A stretch of 64,000 nt of DNA from CAZJYC01 sp964550165 (GTDB taxonomy: Bacteria; Acidobacteriota; Aminicenantia; Aminicenantales; Aminicenantaceae), in assembly GCA_964550165.1 (NCBI GenBank), contig CAZJYC010000003.1, positions 1-64,000 on the forward strand, written 5' to 3'. The notes under the pieces were generated by a model. It searched no databases. It saw only the letters and a program-made list of their open reading frames with translations, and was not told the DNA's origin. The first letter of the stretch is position 1; the number at the start of each line of letters is the position of its first letter. Of this stretch, positions 16,254-24,713 are shown piece after piece. The translations under genes and the position numbers were made by a program.

Positions 16254-17996
16254 ATGGCTTTATCCTTGCTGGATTGGAGTTTGATCGTCGCTTATTTTGT
16301 TTTTTCCCTTCTCATCGGCTCCATTTTTGCCAAAAGAGCCGGAAAGAACATTCAGAGTTTCTTCATTTCCGACCGGACTCTACCCTGGTGGCTCGCCGGG
16401 ACTTCGCTGGTGGCCACAACCTTTGCGGCAGACACGCCTTTGGCGGTGACTGAGATTGTGGTCAAAAACGGGATTGCCGGAAACTGGCTCTGGTGGAACT
16501 TTGCCCTGGGAGGAATGCTGACTGTTTTTTTATTCTCGAGACTCTGGCGGAGGTCTGAGGTCTTAACCGATATTGAATTCACCGAGTTGAGGTACAGCGG
16601 AAAACCTGCGGTCATTCTCAGAGGTTTTCGTGCCGTTTATCTTGCCCTGCCCATAAACTGCATGATCATGGCCTGGGTCATCCTGGCCATGACAGCCATA
16701 CTCGAAACGATTTTTTCCTTCTCCAAGTTTTGGGCGCTCGTCATTTCTCTTGTGGTTGCGGTTTTTTATACTGTGTTATCAGGCTTATGGGGCGTGGTGA
16801 TCACCGATTTTTTCCAGTTTTTGATTGCCATGACCGGTTCAATCGCTCTGGCTGTAATTTCGGTCAGCCATGTCGGCGGAATCGAAGCGCTCAAGTCAAA
16901 AATCATAAAAGCCCATCCTGAAGCTCTGAGCTTTTTCCCGCAATTAGGATCAGCCGCGCTCCCCATCCTCACCTTCTTTGTCTATGTTGCCGTCCAGTGG
17001 TGGTCAACCTGGTATCCTGGCGCAGAGCCAGGCGGTGGGGGATATGTCGCCCAGAGGATTCTGGCTTCCAAGGATGAGCGCCATTCTGTGCTGGCCACAT
17101 TGTGGTTCAACGTCGCCCATTACGCCCTCAGACCCTGGCCCTGGATCCTTGTGGCCCTGGCCGTGATGGTTGTCTTTCCCGATCTTGCCGACCCGAAGTA
17201 CGGCTACCCGAAGATGGTGGTCTCCTTTCTGCCTGTCGGGCTGAAGGGCTTGATGGTCGCCGCCTTTTTTGCCGCTTTCATGTCCACGATCGTTACCCAT
17301 CTCAACTGGGGAGCATCCTATCTGGTCAATGATTTTTATAAACGATTTATCAACAGGGATGCTTCTTCTGGCCATTATGTCCTTATCTCCAGAGTCTTTA
17401 CCGTTATGCTCATGGTCTTTGCCGGCATTGTCGCCTACGGGATGAATAGCATCAAAGGAGCCTGGGAACTTCTTTTGGCTATCGGCGCCGGCACAGGGCT
17501 CGTTTACATCCTGAGATGGTACTGGTGGAGAATCAATGCCTGGAGTGAAATCGCAGCCATGGCCTGTTCGTTTGCGGTGGCTGTAACCTTGCTGAAGACG
17601 CGCTTTGGCGCACCGGGAGAGTTGAACTGGGCTTACCGGATTCTGATAACCGTCGGAATAACGACCGTGGTCTGGCTGATAACAACATTTCTGACCAAGC
17701 CGGTGGCCAAAGAGCACCTGGTCAATTTTTATAAAAAAATAAGGCCAGGAGGCATGTGGGAGACAATCAGAAAAGATATACCAGGTGCAGAGGACAGACC
17801 CAGGATTTTCACAGACATACTGAACTGGCTGCTCGGGACTGTTCTCGTCTACTCCTCGCTGTTCGGCATCGGAAAAATCGTCCTGCTTGAGATAGAGAAA
17901 GGAATCGTCTTTCTTGCCGTCTCGGCCGTTTCCGGATTTGCACTCTATAAGAATATTTCAAAAAGAGAAGCAAAGAAGAATCAAGGAAGTCCTTGA
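16254..17996 (+). CDS. Sodium:solute symporter family (SSS/SLC5) permease
   Basis: A 580-aa polytopic membrane protein with about 13-14 helices. The start LLDWSLIVAYFVFSLLIGSIFAKR is typical of SSS transporters. Other family stretches are WWLAGTSLVATTFAADTPLA with the sodium/substrate-site DTP region, ITDFFQFLIAMTGSIAL, and LMVAAFFAAFMSTIVTHLNWG. The C-terminal part has an extra soluble loop (about 490-520) and two more helices. Substrate is not predictable; family members carry sugars, amino acids, organic acids or vitamins. The last codons lie directly against an unrelated ABC-exporter remnant (17980 onward), so the natural 3' context may have been altered by deletion. Confidence 0.9.
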   Translation: MALSLLDWSLIVAYFVFSLLIGSIFAKRAGKNIQSFFISDRTLPWWLAGTSLVATTFAADTPLAVTEIVVKNGIAGNWLWWNFALGGMLTVFLFSRLWRRSEVLTDIEFTELRYSGKPAVILRGFRAVYLALPINCMIMAWVILAMTAILETIFSFSKFWALVISLVVAVFYTVLSGLWGVVITDFFQFLIAMTGSIALAVISVSHVGGIEALKSKIIKAHPEALSFFPQLGSAALPILTFFVYVAVQWWSTWYPGAEPGGGGYVAQRILASKDERHSVLATLWFNVAHYALRPWPWILVALAVMVVFPDLADPKYGYPKMVVSFLPVGLKGLMVAAFFAAFMSTIVTHLNWGASYLVNDFYKRFINRDASSGHYVLISRVFTVMLMVFAGIVAYGMNSIKGAWELLLAIGAGTGLVYILRWYWWRINAWSEIAAMACSFAVAVTLLKTRFGAPGELNWAYRILITVGITTVVWLITTFLTKPVAKEHLVNFYKKIRPGGMWETIRKDIPGAEDRPRIFTDILNWLLGTVLVYSSLFGIGKIVLLEIEKGIVFLAVSAVSGFALYKNISKREAKKNQGSP

Positions 17997-18260
17997 GCTT
18001 GTGGAGCTGGCAGAAAAGGCAAAGATTCTGGTCGAAAAACACTCCGGCTCTCCTGGGCCCTTCATCCGATCGAAAATTTTCCGGCCTGGCTGAGATACGT
18101 CTCCCGCCTGGACCCGCTCACTTACGGTGTAGACGGATTGAGAGGAGCCTTGATCGGCGTCTCCTCATTTTCAATCCTGACCAATTTTGCGGTCATGGTT
18201 TTCTTTTCTGCAGTGATGATTGCGCTGGGCGCCTATTTCTTCGAAAAAAGAGAGAGCGTA
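17980..18260 (+). pseudogene. Collapsed ABC-2 exporter: ATPase fragment joined to permease C-terminus
   Basis: Two out-of-frame coding remnants abut. Frame 1 (17980-18048) reads IKEVLELVELAEKAKILVEK followed by HSG, which matches the helix leading to the SGG signature of ABC ATPases of ABC-2 exporters. Frame 3 (about 18048-18260) reads LSWALHPIENFPAWLRYVSR followed by LDPLTYGVDGLRGAL and one more helix, the C-terminal end of an ABC-2 permease. The intact genes would be separated by well over 1 kb, so a deletion from inside the ATPase gene to inside the permease gene explains the join. The permease frame has lost its own stop and runs into rmuC on the other strand. Not functional. Confidence 0.7.
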
Positions 18261-18298
18261 TGGGGAATAAAAGCTATTACCCCGCAAAAACTTTTTCT

Positions 18299-19348
18299 TC
18301 AATCCTCTGAACGTGTTTTATCCGGAAGCTGTTCGGGAGCCTCCCCGCTGGCAATCTCCAGCTTGTCTGAGAATTTCTCCAGCCGTTTTTCCGCCTCGTC
18401 AAACTTGCTTTTGGCGTTGCCCAGGTGAGTGCCGAGAATCTGGAAGTCATTCCTGAAACGGCCCAAGTCACCTTTAAGCCGTTCGAGAGACTGAAAAATA
18501 TGCTGGGCCGACTTTTCAATCTGAAGGCCCTTGAGCCCGAGAACGATGACCTGCAAATAGGCAAAGAAGGAGTTCGGCGAGACAGGAAGAACTCTCTTTT
18601 CTAAAGCGTAAGAGTAGATGCTCCGCTCCTCTCCGAAGCTTTCATCCTTGAGGATTGTCTCGTAGTAGATATTTTCAGCCGGGATGTACATCAGGGCAAA
18701 GTCATACGTGCGCTCGTCCGGGAGGATGTATTTTTCGCGGATGTCGTCGATATGCTTTTTCACGTCAGAAACAAACTTTTTCCTCCAATCTTCCTTGGCT
18801 TTGCCCTCCTCTTCGGCGAGGTACTTTTTGAAATTTTCAAGAGGGAACTTGGCGTCCACTGGAACAAGGTTGTTTCCGATTTTTATGATGGCATCAACTT
18901 TTTCCCCGCTTTTGAACCTGTACTGGAGCTCGAAGTGGGCCGGAGGAAGGATTTGAGCCAGCAGGTCGCCGAGGAAGAGCTCGCCAAAGCCGCCCCGGAA
19001 TTTTGGAGCCCTGAGCAGGTTTTCGAGGTTTGAGATGTCCTTCGCCTTTTCCAGGACTTCCTTTGTCACAGATTCCATCTTTCCCAGGTCTTTTTTGACA
19101 TCGCCCAAAGTGGTACCGATGTCTCCTGAAGCTCTCTGGAACTGAAAGCTCATACTCTGAAGCTGTTGGTTGATGTTCTGGGTGAGCTGCCCGATCTGCT
19201 GCTGCATGAGGGAGAGCGCCTGGTTCTCAGTCTGGGCTTTCTTTATCTCCTCGATTCTGGTTGCAGTTTTCCTCAAAGACCAGACAAGGATAATAAAGAG
19301 AACGATGAGTGCCACGGCAAATAAGATCAGGAAAAGATTAAGAGTCAT
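18299..19348 (-). CDS. rmuC: RmuC-family DNA recombination protein
   Basis: A 349-aa protein of the RmuC family, implicated in limiting DNA inversions and carrying a nuclease-like core. One N-terminal helix (LNLFLILFAVALIVLFIILVW) is followed by a coiled coil (about 30-110) and the conserved core: GGFGELFLGDLLAQILP, DAIIKIGNNLVPVDAKFPLE with PD-(D/E)xK-like residues, and DFALMYIPAENIYYE. The start is set at ATG 19348, where the membrane helix begins; an in-frame start at 19435 would add 29 unconserved residues overlapping a repeat fragment. A GAGG lies 11 bases upstream. Monocistronic. Confidence 0.88.
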   Translation of the reverse strand: MTLNLFLILFAVALIVLFIILVWSLRKTATRIEEIKKAQTENQALSLMQQQIGQLTQNINQQLQSMSFQFQRASGDIGTTLGDVKKDLGKMESVTKEVLEKAKDISNLENLLRAPKFRGGFGELFLGDLLAQILPPAHFELQYRFKSGEKVDAIIKIGNNLVPVDAKFPLENFKKYLAEEEGKAKEDWRKKFVSDVKKHIDDIREKYILPDERTYDFALMYIPAENIYYETILKDESFGEERSIYSYALEKRVLPVSPNSFFAYLQVIVLGLKGLQIEKSAQHIFQSLERLKGDLGRFRNDFQILGTHLGNAKSKFDEAEKRLEKFSDKLEIASGEAPEQLPDKTRSED

Positions 19349-19565
19349 CGGATTGAAATCCTCGTTGTTGCCATTATAAATGAAAATCTTTCCCGTGTGC
19401 AAATCCATGGATAAGGCGAATCGGATAAATGTCATCGCAAGGCGCGAAACCCCCCGGCAATCCCGTTAAGTCTTAATTTTTGCTGACAGATCGTCCTGCT
19501 ATTTGGATGTCTGTATCTCATTTGACAAGAATGAGGGACTTCTCTAAACTAAGAAAAGATTTTAT

Positions 19566-19638
19566 GGCCCGTTAGCTCAAGTGGTAGAGCAGCGGACTCT
19601 TAATCCGCGGGTTGGAGGTTCGAGTCCTCCACGGGTCA
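19566..19638 (+). tRNA. tRNA-Lys, anticodon CUU
   Basis: A 73-base cloverleaf: acceptor GGCCCGU / ACGGGUC, D arm AGCTCAAGTGGTAGAGC, anticodon stem GCGGA/TCCGC with loop CUCUUAA (anticodon CUU), T arm GGAGGTTCGAGTCCTCC, discriminator A. CCA is not encoded. The first acceptor pairs include a G-U. Confidence 0.95.
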
Positions 19639-19773
19639 CGCCCTGTTTTCTCCTAGGATTGAAATATCAAAAACATTGATCGCATTTGGAACTCGTCATA
19701 GCGCAACGGCTGAAGTGGTAAAAATTTGTCTCTATTATCGGTGAGCAATATCAAAAAATAATCAAAAAAAATG

Positions 19774-19801
19774 TTGACAAATTCATATAAATTCATATAC
19801 T
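19774..19801 (+). promoter_or_regulatory. Strong sigma70-like promoter before the PilX-like gene, with tandem 10-bp repeat
   Basis: TTGACA (19774-19779) and TATACT (19796-19801) are 16 bases apart. The spacer is made of a perfect 10-base tandem duplication, AAATTCATAT twice (19779-19798). A start near 19808 would give a leader of about 180 bases before the gene at 19987. The rest of 19639-19986 shows no known riboswitch; it contains small inverted repeats only. Confidence 0.6.
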
Positions 19802-19986
19802 TATAGACATTAAGGCAAAGGAAGAAGACAATGGAAAGGGGAAGCGGGATATTTCATATGGCTTTCACCTAACGCAGGATAAAACTGTTCACTAGAAGCC
19901 GTTTTTGTCAGCAGAGACAAAGAATTCCTCTTTCCCTGAAGCCAGGCGATGAATGACAGACATAAACACAAAAAAAGGGGGATAGG

Positions 19987-21279
19987 ATGAATACCCGAGA
20001 AAGAAGATCAACAAAGCGCCGGGAGGGAGGCTTTGTCTTGTTTCTTGGCGTGCTCATCATGGCCTTTTTGCTGCTGCTGGCTGTGCCATTTCTGTTTCAA
20101 CTCAACACAGAGCAGAGGCTCACCGAGAAGTCTGCCAAATCCTTTGCTGCAGTGTCGCTGGCTGAAGCCGGAATCGAGAGAGCCATCTGGGAGTTGAATA
20201 ATGGGGACATCTCCACCTGGCAGGGCGACACCAATCTTCGGACGATGACGATTTCCGATTTTGAGGCTGCAGGAGGGAGGATCGTCGGCGATATCGAAAT
20301 AAGGGTTGAGAATCCTGACAGCGGATATCCTGTGATCGAGTCTACAGGCCGAGTTGCCTTTGCGGAGTTCATGCCTGTCGCCCGGATAACACGAGTGGTC
20401 ATGAGGAGTCAGGGCTGTCATCCTGTTTTTGATCGATGCGTTTTTGGCAGCGAGGGTGTGGACATGAGTGCCAATGCCTTCATCGATAGCTACGACTCGA
20501 GGAATGGTCTCTATGGCGGTTCTAACGTAAGCTCAGAAGGGCATGTGGGCACGAATGCAATGTATTATGGCTGTATCAGCTTGAGCAACGGGGCTAAGGT
20601 TTATGGCAGTGCCTTCTCAGGGCCTGAAAGCAACCCGGCGGAGGTGATTGTCACCTGGTCCAAATCTCATATTTTTGGGCCGATGCAGGCTCTGGTGTCT
20701 TCCAAAGCTCTCCCTTCGGTTCTTCCTCCCGAAGGACTAATGTCTCTGGGCGATTACAATCTGGCAAGTGGAGGAAACGACGTCATAATCCAGAGCGGGG
20801 AATATGATTCCTTTACAATCAACAGCAATGCCAAAACAACGATTGCTGATGATGTGATTCTCTACATCAAAGGCAATTTTGAGATTGCTTCACTGGCGAA
20901 GCTGGAAATTGCGGATGACGCCTCGAGCAGGATATATCTGGGAGGAGGCACATTTTATATTGACAGTGACTCGCAGATCATCAATCTCACCCAAGATCCC
21001 AAGAAACTCTTAATCCTGGGCACGGATAATTTTGACAGCACGGTCGAACTCGCTCTTGCCAATGATTTCTACGGAGCCGTCTATGCGCCGAGAGCCAATT
21101 TGAATTGTTATTTTGGCGGCAAATTCTACGGTTCTCTGGTTGCCAGAAAAATCTCACTCAAGTACTTCAGCGAGATTCATTATGACAAGGCTTTGGCTGA
21201 AATGCAGTTTCTGACCGCAGGCAAGGGCTCGATTTATGGCGTGAGGTCCTGGCAGTTGAAATTTTCGCCTCACGATTAG
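19987..21279 (+). CDS. PilX-like type IV pilus assembly protein with C-terminal beta-rich domain
   Basis: A 430-aa protein with a class III-like prepilin N-terminus. A basic leader (RRSTKRREGG) ends in Gly-Gly, followed by the hydrophobic helix FVLFLGVLIMAFLLLLAVPF and the PilX pattern SLAEAGIERAIWEL. Unlike classical pilins there is no Glu at position +5. The rest (about 150-420) is rich in short beta repeats with Gly/Asn/Ser (FIDSYDSRNGLYGGSNVSSE) and ends with YGAVYAPRANLNCYFGGKFY. This resembles the DUF7305-type solenoid found in PilX-like proteins. GGGGGGA precedes the ATG. No other pilus genes are adjacent. The likely role is a minor pilin or surface structure exported by a type IV pilus or type II system. 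Confidence 0.75.
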   Translation: MNTRERRSTKRREGGFVLFLGVLIMAFLLLLAVPFLFQLNTEQRLTEKSAKSFAAVSLAEAGIERAIWELNNGDISTWQGDTNLRTMTISDFEAAGGRIVGDIEIRVENPDSGYPVIESTGRVAFAEFMPVARITRVVMRSQGCHPVFDRCVFGSEGVDMSANAFIDSYDSRNGLYGGSNVSSEGHVGTNAMYYGCISLSNGAKVYGSAFSGPESNPAEVIVTWSKSHIFGPMQALVSSKALPSVLPPEGLMSLGDYNLASGGNDVIIQSGEYDSFTINSNAKTTIADDVILYIKGNFEIASLAKLEIADDASSRIYLGGGTFYIDSDSQIINLTQDPKKLLILGTDNFDSTVELALANDFYGAVYAPRANLNCYFGGKFYGSLVARKISLKYFSEIHYDKALAEMQFLTAGKGSIYGVRSWQLKFSPHD

Positions 21280-21504
21280 TGTCCATAAGAAGGTTTTTAA
21301 TGGGAGATTTTTCTTTCTGAGTTAAAGGGCATTAAGAATTCTAAATATCCCTACAAAAGCTAAACACGCCTTCTTTTGTTAAAAATAAGATTGCCTCATA
21401 CATAGAAAAACAGAAATCTATCGATATCGAGGCTATTTAGAACGGACTTCTCCAATCGCTGAGATTTTATCCTCTATCTTCTTTAAAAAGATTTAAAAAA
21501 ATAT

Positions 21505-21533
21505 TTGATTAATGATAAAAGATGATGTAAATT
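21505..21533 (+). promoter_or_regulatory. Putative promoter of the cysteine protease gene
   Basis: TTGATT (21505-21510) and TAAATT (21528-21533) with 17 bases between, about 54 bases before the GTG start at 21587. Moderate match to a sigma70 consensus. The remainder of 21280-21586 is AT-rich with nothing recognisable. Confidence 0.4.
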
Positions 21534-21586
21534 AGTCGCGCAGCCTGATGCTGTAGCAAACAGACAAGGTTTGAAAAAGGAGGAAG

Positions 21587-23185
21587 GTGCTGGCCAGGGT
21601 GAAAACCAAATTCTTAATCTTAATTCTCATTACTTCTTCCATTCTGCTTGCGGCAATTCCCTACAGGCAGAATTCCACCCAGAGTGAAATCGATAGCATC
21701 AACCAAAAGATCAAAATGCAGGGATTGAAGTGGCAAGCCGACGAAACCTCGATGAGCAAGCTCTCTCCTGAGGAAAGACGGATGAGGCTGGGATATTTTG
21801 TTCCCCTGTATGAGGAACCGGAAAAATTCGTTAAGCTCGAGAAAAAAAAGGAGATTCAGGCTGTCCTGGATTGGAGACTCGAAGACGGCGGAAACTATAT
21901 GACCACGGTGAAGGATCAGGGACACTGTGGCAGTTGCTGGGCTTTTTCCATCGTCGGAGCTATGGAGGCCGTGTACAATGTCGAAAAAGGCCTACCAGAG
22001 ACTGTGCTTTCCCCTGCAGGGGAAAAGGTGCCTCGGTCCAAAGATAATTTTGGTTTTTCAAAGCCTAATCCCTATGTTTTTGGGACAACATTTGACCTTG
22101 GTCTTCAGCATCCCGATCTTTTTGAGGATAGCCATCTCTTTTCTTTTGGTCAAGTAATTGCGCTGCCGACGATTAGCTTCAATTTTATCAACTTTATTCT
22201 CAATCTGCCGCCGAGCGTATTCAACCAGAGGGCTCTGGATTCTTATTATTTCGAGCTAAAATCTCCTTTTATCGCTTTCCCAGAGATAGTCACCGAAAAC
22301 TATCAAAAAAGTCCCTCTACTCCATCCGGCCAGGATTTCACCGGCTCGGAGAATCTGTCAAGCCTTGCCCTTATGTTTCCTGATTTTTCCGAGCAAGACC
22401 TGCTCTCTTGCTCGGGAGCCGGGAGCTGCGGCGGCGGCTCGCCGTCGTTAGCAGCAGAGTACATCAGGGGAAACGGTATCGTTACTGAAGACTGTTTTCC
22501 CTATATTGCCCAGGATGACCCTTGTTTCAAATGTCCGGATTGGATTCGGAGACTGTCAAAAATCACGGATTGGGGCTGGGTGACACAGAATGCCGTCAGC
22601 GAGGAGGCGATCAAGATCGCCCTTCAGGACGGCCCCCTTTCTTTTTACATGGAAGTTTTTAATGATTTTTATTTTTATGACAGCGGCATTTACGAGCCCA
22701 CGGTTGGCGCCCATTATGAGGGGACTCACGCTGTAGTCCTCGTCGGTTACAATGAGGAGGCAGGCTGTTGGATTTGCAAAAATTCATGGGGAGCTGGCTG
22801 GGGGAACGACGGATACTTCAGGATAAAAATGGGAACCTGCGGGACAGGAATGTGGGTCCTGAAGCTCTGGGGGATTACGATCAATAACAGGCCGCCAGAG
22901 CTCTTTGAGATAAGCCTGGAGAATCAAACAATCAAAGAAGGCCAGAAACTCACGATTCAGCTTGAAGCCTCGGACCCTGATAGCGATCTTCTGACTTTTA
23001 CTGCTTCTCCCTTACCCCTGGGAGCCAGCTTCGATACAGACACAGGATTGTTCTTCTGGACGCCAACCCATACGCAATCCGGAGAATACACCATAAGATT
23101 TTCTGTCACGGACGGTGTCTTCGAAGATTTTGAGAATGTGACGTTGAGAGTTCTCAACGTGAAAAAAGGGAAAGGAAAGTTTTAG
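21587..23185 (+). CDS. Secreted papain-like (C1) cysteine peptidase with C-terminal Ig-like domain
   Basis: A 532-aa exported protease. After a signal peptide (FLILILITSSILLAAI) and a short pro-region comes a C1 catalytic domain: oxyanion Gln111 and catalytic Cys117 in KDQGHCGSCWAFS, His381 in GTHAVVLVGY, and Asn399 in CKNSWGAGWGNDGYF. The FSEQDLLSC motif begins at residue 267 rather than about 25 residues after the Cys helix. An insertion of roughly 110 residues therefore lies between them. Residues 430-525 form a cadherin/He_PIG-like beta domain (NRPPELFEISLENQTIKEGQ onward). The start is GTG after AAAGGAGG, with short spacing. C1 peptidases are uncommon in bacteria. The beta-barrel gene follows after 14 bases, so they may share an operon. 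Confidence 0.88.
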   Translation: MLARVKTKFLILILITSSILLAAIPYRQNSTQSEIDSINQKIKMQGLKWQADETSMSKLSPEERRMRLGYFVPLYEEPEKFVKLEKKKEIQAVLDWRLEDGGNYMTTVKDQGHCGSCWAFSIVGAMEAVYNVEKGLPETVLSPAGEKVPRSKDNFGFSKPNPYVFGTTFDLGLQHPDLFEDSHLFSFGQVIALPTISFNFINFILNLPPSVFNQRALDSYYFELKSPFIAFPEIVTENYQKSPSTPSGQDFTGSENLSSLALMFPDFSEQDLLSCSGAGSCGGGSPSLAAEYIRGNGIVTEDCFPYIAQDDPCFKCPDWIRRLSKITDWGWVTQNAVSEEAIKIALQDGPLSFYMEVFNDFYFYDSGIYEPTVGAHYEGTHAVVLVGYNEEAGCWICKNSWGAGWGNDGYFRIKMGTCGTGMWVLKLWGITINNRPPELFEISLENQTIKEGQKLTIQLEASDPDSDLLTFTASPLPLGASFDTDTGLFFWTPTHTQSGEYTIRFSVTDGVFEDFENVTLRVLNVKKGKGKF

Positions 23186-23199
23186 GAAGGTTCTGGGCC

Positions 23200-23832
23200 A
23201 TGAGGCGGATAAAAAGCGTTTTGATTTTTTATGGCCTTTTTCTGGTTTCAGTCTTTGCCTACTCCGAAACTCAATTTCATCTTTTCGGCAAGGGGAACTT
23301 CCTAAGCGCCTCTGGCACGGCATCAGACTATGTGGAAGGTGAAAACGATTTTCCTATTACGGCTTCCCATCAAAATTATGGCATAGGATTTGGGCTGACC
23401 TTCGGTCAAGCCATCTTTATCGGCTTTGAGGGACATTACAATTTTAGCGGTAAAGCCACTCAGACTGACCCTTCGGATGGCGACACAGTGGAAATAGATA
23501 CTTATAAATATGCTCTGGGGCTGGTCACGCTGGGATTCAGCGTTGTCAGAAACCGCTTGATGAAAATTTACCTTAATGGCGGTGGTGGATTCTGCCGTTA
23601 TCTGGATACAGAGACAAAGAGCTATGTCTCCCGGCTTGGTTATGAGACGATCGTCGAGCCTCCTGATCCAAGAAAAAAGTCTTTTCCAGCGGGCTTTGGA
23701 GGGTTCGGTCTTGACCTCTACCTTTCTCAATCGAGCGGGATCATGCTTGGCGTCCGTTATCTTTACATCGCTACGCCAGACGAGCCTCAAATCATCTACA
23801 CCGCTCTGGCAGGGTTTATTTTTAGATTCTAA
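23200..23832 (+). CDS. Outer-membrane beta-barrel protein, OmpA-like barrel class
   Basis: A 210-aa protein with a signal peptide (IKSVLIFYGLFLVSVFAYS) and alternating amphipathic strands (YGIGFGLTFGQAIFIGFEGHYNF; YALGLVTLGFSVV; GIMLGVRYLYIA), ending AGFIFRF with terminal Phe, the usual signal for outer-membrane insertion. It starts 14 bases after the cysteine protease stop, with GGAAGG upstream of the ATG. Co-expression with the secreted protease is likely. A specific role is not visible. Confidence 0.7.
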   Translation: MRRIKSVLIFYGLFLVSVFAYSETQFHLFGKGNFLSASGTASDYVEGENDFPITASHQNYGIGFGLTFGQAIFIGFEGHYNFSGKATQTDPSDGDTVEIDTYKYALGLVTLGFSVVRNRLMKIYLNGGGGFCRYLDTETKSYVSRLGYETIVEPPDPRKKSFPAGFGGFGLDLYLSQSSGIMLGVRYLYIATPDEPQIIYTALAGFIFRF

Positions 23833-24098
23833 AACGCTCAAGCCGGCGGATTCAAAGACATACAGCATTTCTCGTTGTCGTCTGAGGACTTCTGGGTTTT
23901 GTATCTTGAAGCAGGCATCCCCCTCTGCGGCTCAGGCTGGCATCAACTTTTCTCTTTCCAGCTAATATTAGCATTTCCAATTTTTTGATAAACGATTATT
24001 CAAACGACGGAGTCTGAAATGCTCCTGCAGCTAATCATCCCGTTGAAAAAAAGAAGCAAAAAAGGTAAAATTGACTAAATTCTTTTAAGGCTGAAAAA

Positions 24099-24467
24099 AT
24101 GAAAATTAAAGGATTCGTGGCGGTATTTATAGTCTCCTGCGCCATAGTCTTCCTGATCTGGGTGGCCAAGTCAGGAAAAGAAAAGACGGTTCCGGAAGTC
24201 AAGGCCTACAGGCAGGCTGAGGTTGACCTGACCAAGGTCAATATGGCCGGCCTGGAGAAAACGGTCGTTTCCTTTATGGCTCAAGAGGGGAGGACGCCGG
24301 ATAGTCTCAAGGAGCTCAGGTCACTTCATTCATTGCCTGGAGCGAATGTCGATAGCTGGGGAACTGCCATAAGGTATGATAAGGTGTCGGATGAGAAGTT
24401 CCGCTTGGTTTCAGCCGGCAGGGACAGGGCTTTTAACACATCCGATGATATTGTTGTCGAGTATTAG
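24099..24467 (+). CDS. GspG-like protein with plain membrane anchor
   Basis: A 122-aa protein whose C-terminal 80 residues resemble the type II secretion major pseudopilin GspG: a helix (MAGLEKTVVSFMAQEGRTPDS), a DSWGTAIRYD block equivalent to DPWGNPY, and the calcium-loop-like ending SAGRDRAFNTSDDIVVEY. The N-terminus (KGFVAVFIVSCAIVFLIWVA) is an ordinary anchor without the prepilin Gly-Phe-Thr-Leu-x-Glu cleavage motif, so it would not be processed or assembled as a pilin. Related stand-alone GspG-like proteins are common in this type of genome. It is isolated, with weak ribosome site. Function unknown. Confidence 0.65.
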   Translation: MKIKGFVAVFIVSCAIVFLIWVAKSGKEKTVPEVKAYRQAEVDLTKVNMAGLEKTVVSFMAQEGRTPDSLKELRSLHSLPGANVDSWGTAIRYDKVSDEKFRLVSAGRDRAFNTSDDIVVEY

Positions 24468-24552
24468 ACATGCCATAAGAATCCCAAATCCATTGAATTT
24501 CTTTCGAATTTCTGTTATTTTAGATGAACTAATGTAAAGGTAAAAATTGCTG

Positions 24553-24675
24553 TGTCATCGCGAGGAGCGGAGCCAAGTTGCAATCCGACCAAGTCGTCGC
24601 GAGCTCCTGAAGGGAGCGTGGCTATCTCATCAAATAAGATATAGCCATACTCCCTTTGGTCTCTCGCCTTGACAA
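24553..24675. repeat. Dispersed palindromic repeat, TGTCATCGCGAG type
   Basis: It begins TGTCATCGCGAGGAGCGGAG and ends near CTCTCGCCTTGACAATG, which are imperfect inverted complements. An inner stem pairs AGGGAGCGTGGCTATCTC with GATATAGCCATACTCCCT around CATCAAATAA. It is the second copy of the element at 12501-12763 and lies 40 bases before the omega-subunit gene, so it may carry or disturb that promoter. Confidence 0.65.
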
Positions 24676-24713
24676 TGTGTTATGAGAAGCAAGATGCGAG
24701 GAGATAAAATTCA

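Noticed and set aside
17004..17717. A 237-aa frame opposite the symporter gene
   Set aside because: It is a shadow of high-GC codons on the other strand with no domain signal; the symporter frame is clearly the real one.
19808..19986. c-di-GMP-I or cobalamin riboswitch before the PilX-like gene
   Set aside because: A few short stretches (AAGGCAAAGG; GAAGCCAGGCGATGA) are suggestive, but the conserved cores and helices could not be assembled.
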